NCBI GenBank assembly: GCA_963580285.1
Contig: OY757010.1
Coordinates: 74,504,858 to 74,568,857, forward strand
DNA length: 64,000 nucleotides
Source: Lucinisca nassula
Lineage: Eukaryota > Mollusca > Bivalvia > Lucinida > Lucinidae
Reading direction: 5' to 3'
The notes beneath the pieces are model-generated. The model had not been told where the DNA came from. It saw only the letters and a list, made by a program, of their open reading frames with translations, and did not search any database. How positions within the stretch are numbered: position 1 is the stretch's first letter; each line of letters begins with the position of its first letter. Shown here piece by piece: positions 59,374 to 64,000 of the stretch. The translations under genes were made by a program, and so were the position numbers.

Positions 59374-59525
59374 AACTGTGACATGTCATGCAAGCCAGCA
59401 CACTCTAATGCTTTGGTCAAGAATAAAAGGTTGATTGTCTAATGAATGACCCAACACGCAATTAAAAATATCGGTTTTCGCACTTATCTTCAATCAAGCT
59501 TTACCAAAAGATGATGATCTTTCAT

Positions 59526-59707
59526 ATAACCCATTGTGTACAACACGTCACTGGCAAACAGTGCCAGCCCAGATCCGATGCCGCTGGATGCGGCATCCGA
59601 TCAGGGCTTGAACTATTTGCAAAAAGTTCAGCCATTCTTAAATCAGTTTTCTAAAATCAACAATGCACTGCTGAAAGGTGGAAGATTCCTTTCAGTAAAA
59701 AGGGTTA
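59526..59707 (+). mobile_element. MITE-2 copy
   Basis: ATAACCCATTGTGTAC to TAAAAAGGGTTAA; hairpin 59552-59622 with inner stem GATGCCGCTGGATGCGGCAT. Confidence 0.8.
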
Positions 59708-60070
59708 ATGCAGCAAAAGCACCAAACACAACAACAGCAGATAACATATTCACTATCTTTTTTTTTTAAGTTTTAGACAAAATAAGGTTTGATATCTCAT
59801 GAAAATTAGGTTTGATGATATCTTATGATAATTAGGTTTGATGATATCTCATGAAAACAAGTTTGATATCACATTTGAATCTTCACATGAGAAGTCATGC
59901 CTCATTTTCAGTGGAAAAACCATGAAAATAAATTTAGAATATCATCTGCCATTCAATTTTGCTTGGTGTTCAAAGGGTTAACCAATCAAGTAACCTCAAT
60001 CTCATACCTGAGCAATGGAAGTTAGGCATGACAAAAAGGGAGACAATCTGAATAGAACTTCAGGCTGTAT
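59708..60070. repeat. Stretch with short tandem AGGTTTGATATC units
   Basis: AATAAGGTTTGATATCTCAT, AATTAGGTTTGATGATATCT and variants recur three to four times at 59785-59875; related to MITE-S body sequence. The rest is plain. Confidence 0.5.
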
Positions 60071-60283
60071 TTAACTCTTATCATGCTGTTCACGACAACC
60101 CTTTTCTTTGGAAACAGTGTAGATCCAGATCAGATGGCTTCTGAAGAAGCCATCTGATCAGGATCTGCACTGTTTGACATTCAATTTATGAATTTGTAGG
60201 AATAAATTACATCAAGTAATCTGATTGGTTCAAAGTCAGAAATGGGTGTGGCTAAACTGAATATTCAGCAAGAGAAGGGTTAA
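60071..60283 (-). mobile_element. MITE-1 copy, 213 bp
   Basis: TTAA at both ends; TTAACTCTTATCATGCTG to CAGCAAGAGAAGGGTTAA; hairpin 60115-60176. Confidence 0.92.
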
Positions 60284-60527
60284 ATGTCAAGTCTAAGGTC
60301 AAGGTTGCATTTAAATGTCAGTCCATGTTTTCAAGAGAAACATAGGACATATCAACCTCATGAAGAAACTGGATTCCATTTTTCTTTTCTTTATCTTGCA
60401 ATTAAGGTTTTTGAAGAAACATTCCCACATAAAAGAGATAAAACTGATTTATTTATATATTCATTTATATATTTATTTAAAAAAAATATTTATTTACATT
60501 TATTTATTTGTCTGCTTTGTTTGTTGT
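60284..60527. other. AT-rich stretch
   Basis: TTTAT-rich run at 60445-60510. No gene seen. Confidence 0.3.
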
Positions 60528-60728
60528 TTAACCCATTTTGTACCTGAAACCCTGAAACGGGTACCCTGGCAAACAGTTCAGGCCCAGATCAGACGCAGCA
60601 GAATGCAGTGTCTGATCAGGGCCTCCACTATTTGCAAAAAGTTCAACCATTTTCCAAACCCCTAAATTTTGAAATGAACTCCTGCTATATAAAAGGAGGA
60701 AGATTCCATTTGGTACAAAATGGGTTAA
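60528..60728 (+). mobile_element. MITE-2 copy, 201 bp
   Basis: TTAACCCATTTTGTACC to TTTGGTACAAAATGGGTTAA; TTAA at both ends. Hairpin 60573-60637. Confidence 0.9.
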
Positions 60729-60819
60729 TTCAGGTAAAACCATACAGCTACCGATATGTCAGGTTGGTCACATTCTCTCATCAGAAACAAAAACAGTGGA
60801 AGGGAGATGAAAATATTTC

Positions 60820-62040
60820 ATGATGACTGCTAAAAATATTTCATATCAATCTCCACAATGATTGTTGAAAATATTTCCTCATCAATCTCCACTGTGACTG
60901 TTGCAAATATTTCAGGACTAATCTCCACAGTGATTTGTAAAAATATTTCATGATCAATCTCCACTGTGACTGTTGAAAATATTTCATCATCAATCTCCAT
61001 TGTGACTATTGAAAATATTTGATCATCAATCTCCACTGCGATTGGTAAAATATTTCACAATCAATCTCCACTGTGATCGATAAAATATTTCACGATCAAT
61101 GTTGGTCACATTCTCATCAAAAACTCGGACAACAACAGTGGAAGGGAAAGAATGGGTGTTGAAAATATTTCATGATGACTGTTGAAAATACAGTATTTCA
61201 TACCAATCTCCACAATGACTGTTGAAAATATTTCCTCATCAATCTCCACTGTGACTTGAAAATATTTCATCATAAATCTCCACTGTGATTGGTAAAATAT
61301 TTCGTGATCAATCTCCACTGTGATTGTTAAAAATATTAATTTTCATCACCAATCTCTACTGTGATCGGTAAAATATTTCACGATCAATCTCCACTGTGAT
61401 TGGTAAAATATTTCACAATCAATCTCCACTGTGATCTATTAAATATTTCACGATCAACCCCCACAATGGCTTTGAAAATATTTCATCACCAATCTCCACT
61501 GTGATTGGTAAAATATTTCATCAAGTGTGAAATATTTCATGACCGATTACCACAGTGACTCCAGAACATATTTCATGATCAATCTCACAGGGATTGATGA
61601 AAATATTTCATAACAAATCGCAACAGTGACTGATAGAAATATTTCATGATCCCACATGGACTGTTGAAAGTATCTCAAGATCAATCTCCACAGTGACTGA
61701 TGAAAATATTTTATGATTAATCTCAATGATGACTGTTTATAACATTTCATGATCGATGTCCACATACATGTGCTGCTTGAACATATTTCATGATCAATCG
61801 CCACAAAGACTGTTGAAAGAAAATATTTCATGATCAATCTCACCAGTGACTGTTGAAAACATTTCATGATTTGTTTGTTTGATTTGAGGTTGAAAGTCCC
61901 CGTCAACACTATGATCAATCTCCACAATATTGTATGATCAATATCCAAGGTGACTGTTAGAAGTATTTCATGGTGACTGATGAAAATATTTCATGATAAA
62001 TCTCACAGTTTTTATGGTCAATCTCCACAGTGACTGTTGA
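60820..62040. repeat. ~38-bp minisatellite array
   Basis: About 28-30 diverged units built from GAAAATATTTCATGATCAAT and CTCCACTGTGACTGTT, with GATTGGTAAAAT variants. The first ~340 bp (60760-61100) and the next block (61100-61440) share the start GTTGGTCACATTCTC and CAACAGTGGAAGGG, so a larger unit was also duplicated. A SINE D tail fragment lies at 61868-61910. Confidence 0.9.
61868..61910 (-). mobile_element. SINE D tail fragment in minisatellite
   Basis: TTTGTTTGATTTGAGGTTGA and AGTCCCCGTCAACACT, a ~43-bp severely 5'-truncated copy. Confidence 0.85.
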
Positions 62041-62084
62041 ATTGAGATCATAGGCATGGACTGGGGTATTGCTGAATAAGTGGA

Positions 62085-62275
62085 GTACTGTGGAGCAGTG
62101 GTAAAGCATCAGATTTGAGATTCAATCCCTACAAGAGCACTAAGTGCTGTTTCCTTATCCACACTGCTTAGTACTCAGGTTTATAAACTGGAAAAGAGGG
62201 CCTCATGGAAGATTTAGTACTAGTTTAATAAATGTGTTGCCCTGTATATAAGGTTGATTATAGTTATTATTATTA
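62085..62275 (+). mobile_element. SINE P copy
   Basis: GTGGAGCAGTGGTAAAGCAT, GAGATTCAATCCC, TTATCCACACTGCTTAGTAC and a TTATTATTAT tail. Confidence 0.75.
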
Positions 62276-62539
62276 TAAAAGCCGGCGCATAACAAAACCT
62301 ACAATAAGACCGGTGTGACCAGCACAGACTCAAATCCACCTGTGCATTCATCCACTATGACAAGACCTTATGCTTTTGTCTCTTTGCATAGATATTAACC
62401 TATAGAATGTACATGTGATCAGCGAAGACTCTGATCAGACTGCACAAATGCGCAGGCTGATCTGAGACTTCGCTGGTCGCGCAAGACTTCTATAAATTTT
62501 GTCATGTGCTGGCTTATATTAATATATGTATCATCATAC
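62276..62539. other. Stretch with one hairpin
   Basis: 62416-62482: CAGCGAAGACTCTGATCAGA pairs with GATCTGAGACTTCGCTG. It lacks the GCAAACAGTG arm of the shared module. Nothing else seen. Confidence 0.5.
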
Positions 62540-62700
62540 TGAACTGAGTGAAATTTGGTAAATATGAGCTCTTAAAAAACTTAAATTAAATGTGGGTTCC
62601 AAAGAGGATTCCAATGCCAATAGTATTGGCAATACCGATCCCAATGCTGGAAGTAATGCAATATAGCTCTTCCTCCATTTCCTCCAGGCAAGCTAAAACT
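62540..62700 (-). repeat. Family N fragment, minus orientation
   Basis: ATGAGCTCTTAAAAAACTTA and CCAATAGTATTGGCAATACC match the reverse complement of 7895-7990. Confidence 0.6.
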
Positions 62701-62996
62701 CAGACTGTCATCTGCTTCAGAATTTTTTGTAGCACTTGCAGGGTTAAACCAACAGGTTGGAGTCAATGTCTTACAATCACCCCATTTTGTCCTGAACAGA
62801 ATCCCCCTCCCAACAACCCCACCCCCACACATTAGTTTTGCTAATTAATTTAGACAAGAATTCCGCCAAAGGCTATGTCGCGCCTGTGGTAAACTTGACC
62901 ATTAGGGTGAACGCTAGGGTGGTCGCAAATGTTGACGCCTTGACGGACGAACGGAAAACCGGGCGCCTATATCGCGCCATGCTAATAGCAGGCGCG
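62701..62996. other. Unclassified stretch
   Basis: CpG-containing patch at 62870-62995 (GTCGCGCCTGTGG, ACGGACGAACGG) ahead of MITE-2. No gene recognised. Confidence 0.3.
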
Positions 62997-63125
62997 ACAA
63001 AAATGGCTGAATTTTTTGCAAACAATGAAGGCCCTGATCAGATGCCGCAAAATGCGGCATCTGATCAAGGCCTGCACTGTTTGCCAGTGTCCCATTTTGG
63101 TGTTTTCCGTGCAAAATGGGCTAAC
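62997..63125. mobile_element. MITE-2-like element with strong hairpin
   Basis: GAAGGCCCTGATCAGATGCC pairs with GGCATCTGATCAAGGCCTGC; right end CCGTGCAAAATGGGCTAAC. Confidence 0.8.
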
Positions 63126-63352
63126 ACTAAAATATCTTACACTATCTTGTCTTGTACAAGGTTGAGGGGTTTGAACAGTAGGAATTCTGATAAACCATGA
63201 AATGGGCTGTATCAAGCAAAACATATCTTTGGATATCCACCTGACCAATTTACAGATGTGGGCGGAGCTCATTACATAAGCTGAAAGTCCTCAAGGGCAC
63301 AGATACATGCACCGGTATTGACGTATTGTGATCTGAGTAACGGTGGTGAATG
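63126..63352. other. Unclassified stretch
   Basis: Nothing recognised. Confidence 0.25.
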
Positions 63353-63622
63353 CCCCCCGCTCATCGGGGCTTGGAGAAATGGATTAGGCTGCATGGTGCT
63401 TCCACGTACTGGTAAACGGTTTAGAAGGCCTGCCTAGGCAAAATAGTGCAAGTTGGACTGTCCATGCTTATGAACTCTTTAGGTTTCATTGGGCGGCAGG
63501 GCTTGAGATGTCATTTCATCTCAATGTCTGGTAAAAGTCCCACAAAAAATGGAAGCAGCGTCTTCAAAATGACCAAAATAGTGTTGATGGGGACGTTAAA
63601 CCTCAAATCAAACAAACAAAAA
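63353..63622 (+). mobile_element. SINE D copy
   Basis: CCCCCCGCTCATCGGGGC to GGGACGTTAAACCTCAAATC; about 25 bp in the middle of the head are deleted. Confidence 0.85.
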
Positions 63623-63663
63623 CATGCATGGGTATTGAATCATATTGTGATCTGAGTCATGGT

Positions 63664-63970
63664 GGTGAACGCCCTTTCCCATCGGGGCTTGGAGAAATAG
63701 ATTTGGCTGCACAGTGCTTCCATGCAGAGCTATGACCAACCGTGTACATGAGTACTGGTATACCGTTCAGAAGGTCTAAGCCAGCCTAGGCAAAATAGTG
63801 AGAGTCGGACCGTTCATGCATATAAACCCTTTTGGTTTCATTGGGCGACAGGGCTTGAGATGTCATTTCATCTCATTGTTGGGTAAAAGTCCCACAAAAT
63901 TAGAAGCAACATCTTTAAAATGACCTAAATAGTGTTGATGGGGACGTTAAATCCCAGATCAAACAATCAG
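63664..63970 (+). mobile_element. SINE D copy at the window end
   Basis: GCCCTTTCCCATCGGGGC to GGGACGTTAAATCCCAGATC and CAATCAGTCAATC. It follows the previous copy by ~40 bp; the shared flank (TGGGTATTGA.T.ATATTGTGAT / GGTATTGACGTATTGTGAT, then CTGAGT..CGGTGGTGAA) shows a duplicated SINE plus flank. Confidence 0.85.
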
Positions 63971-64000
63971 TCAATCATGATGATGAAATCCAGCATGCCC

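Noticed and set aside
60010..60035. Possible 5' exon for the adaptor gene (ATGCCTAACTTCC then a GTATGA donor on minus)
   Set aside because: Its phase does not fit exon A and nothing supports it beyond a weak donor.

Overview
The window looks like eukaryotic, metazoan DNA, most likely from a bivalve mollusc. This rests on one intron-rich gene of an animal-specific signalling family, an AT-rich intergenic background, no bacterial-type genes, and very dense families of tRNA-derived SINEs, hairpin MITEs and tandem-core repeats of the kind known from bivalves. The species cannot be read from the sequence.

Only one protein-coding gene is supported. It lies on the minus strand and spans at least 46160 to 23162. 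Six coding exons join in phase: 46160-46037, 41623-41500, 37246-37198, 34809-33103, 26595-26427 and 23662-23162. They encode 890 residues with the 5' end possibly incomplete, or 880 from the first good Met. The product is a BCAR3/SH2D3 (NSP) family adaptor: an N-terminal SAM domain split over exons A and B, an SH2 domain, a long Ser/Pro-rich and Tyr-motif linker, and a C-terminal CDC25-homology domain, which in this family docks Cas (p130Cas/BCAR1) scaffold proteins. I found no other gene. A decayed mariner transposase fragment sits at the left edge.

Almost everything else is repeats, named here with working labels. (1) Long elements have a tandem core, a GGAC-rich simple repeat and a terminal hairpin ending in GGTGAGCTAAAA (J at 12.7-15.5, 17.4-18.4 and 18.4-20.6 kb; W at 29.0-31.1 kb; AB at 54.4-56.5 kb; relatives K, O, L, M and N). 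They resemble Helentron-associated or pearl-type bivalve repeats. (2) Short TTAA-flanked MITEs (MITE-1, -2, -3) and other MITEs carry internal palindromes, often nested or chained. (3) SINEs include a very frequent family D (13 full, partial or fragmentary copies), tRNA-headed families A, B, C and E, and others, several with clear target-site duplications. (4) Satellites include a 4.1 kb array of a 37-bp unit (48.4-52.6 kb), a ~38-bp array (60.8-62.0 kb), and a ~530-bp unit repeated up to three times (21.2-22.6 kb).

By region: 0-21 kb is tandem-core repeats and MITEs downstream of the gene; 21-23 kb is a hairpin-rich tandem block just past the stop codon; 23-46 kb is the gene, with introns packed with transposons up to 10-55 bp from most exon edges; 46-64 kb, upstream of the first visible exon, holds the 37-bp satellite, MITE-1/MITE-2 copies, SINE D copies and the AB element. 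The most unusual pattern is a hairpin module with conserved arms (GCAAACAGTG and GATCAGA blocks) in about 30 places inside MITEs whose ends otherwise differ.
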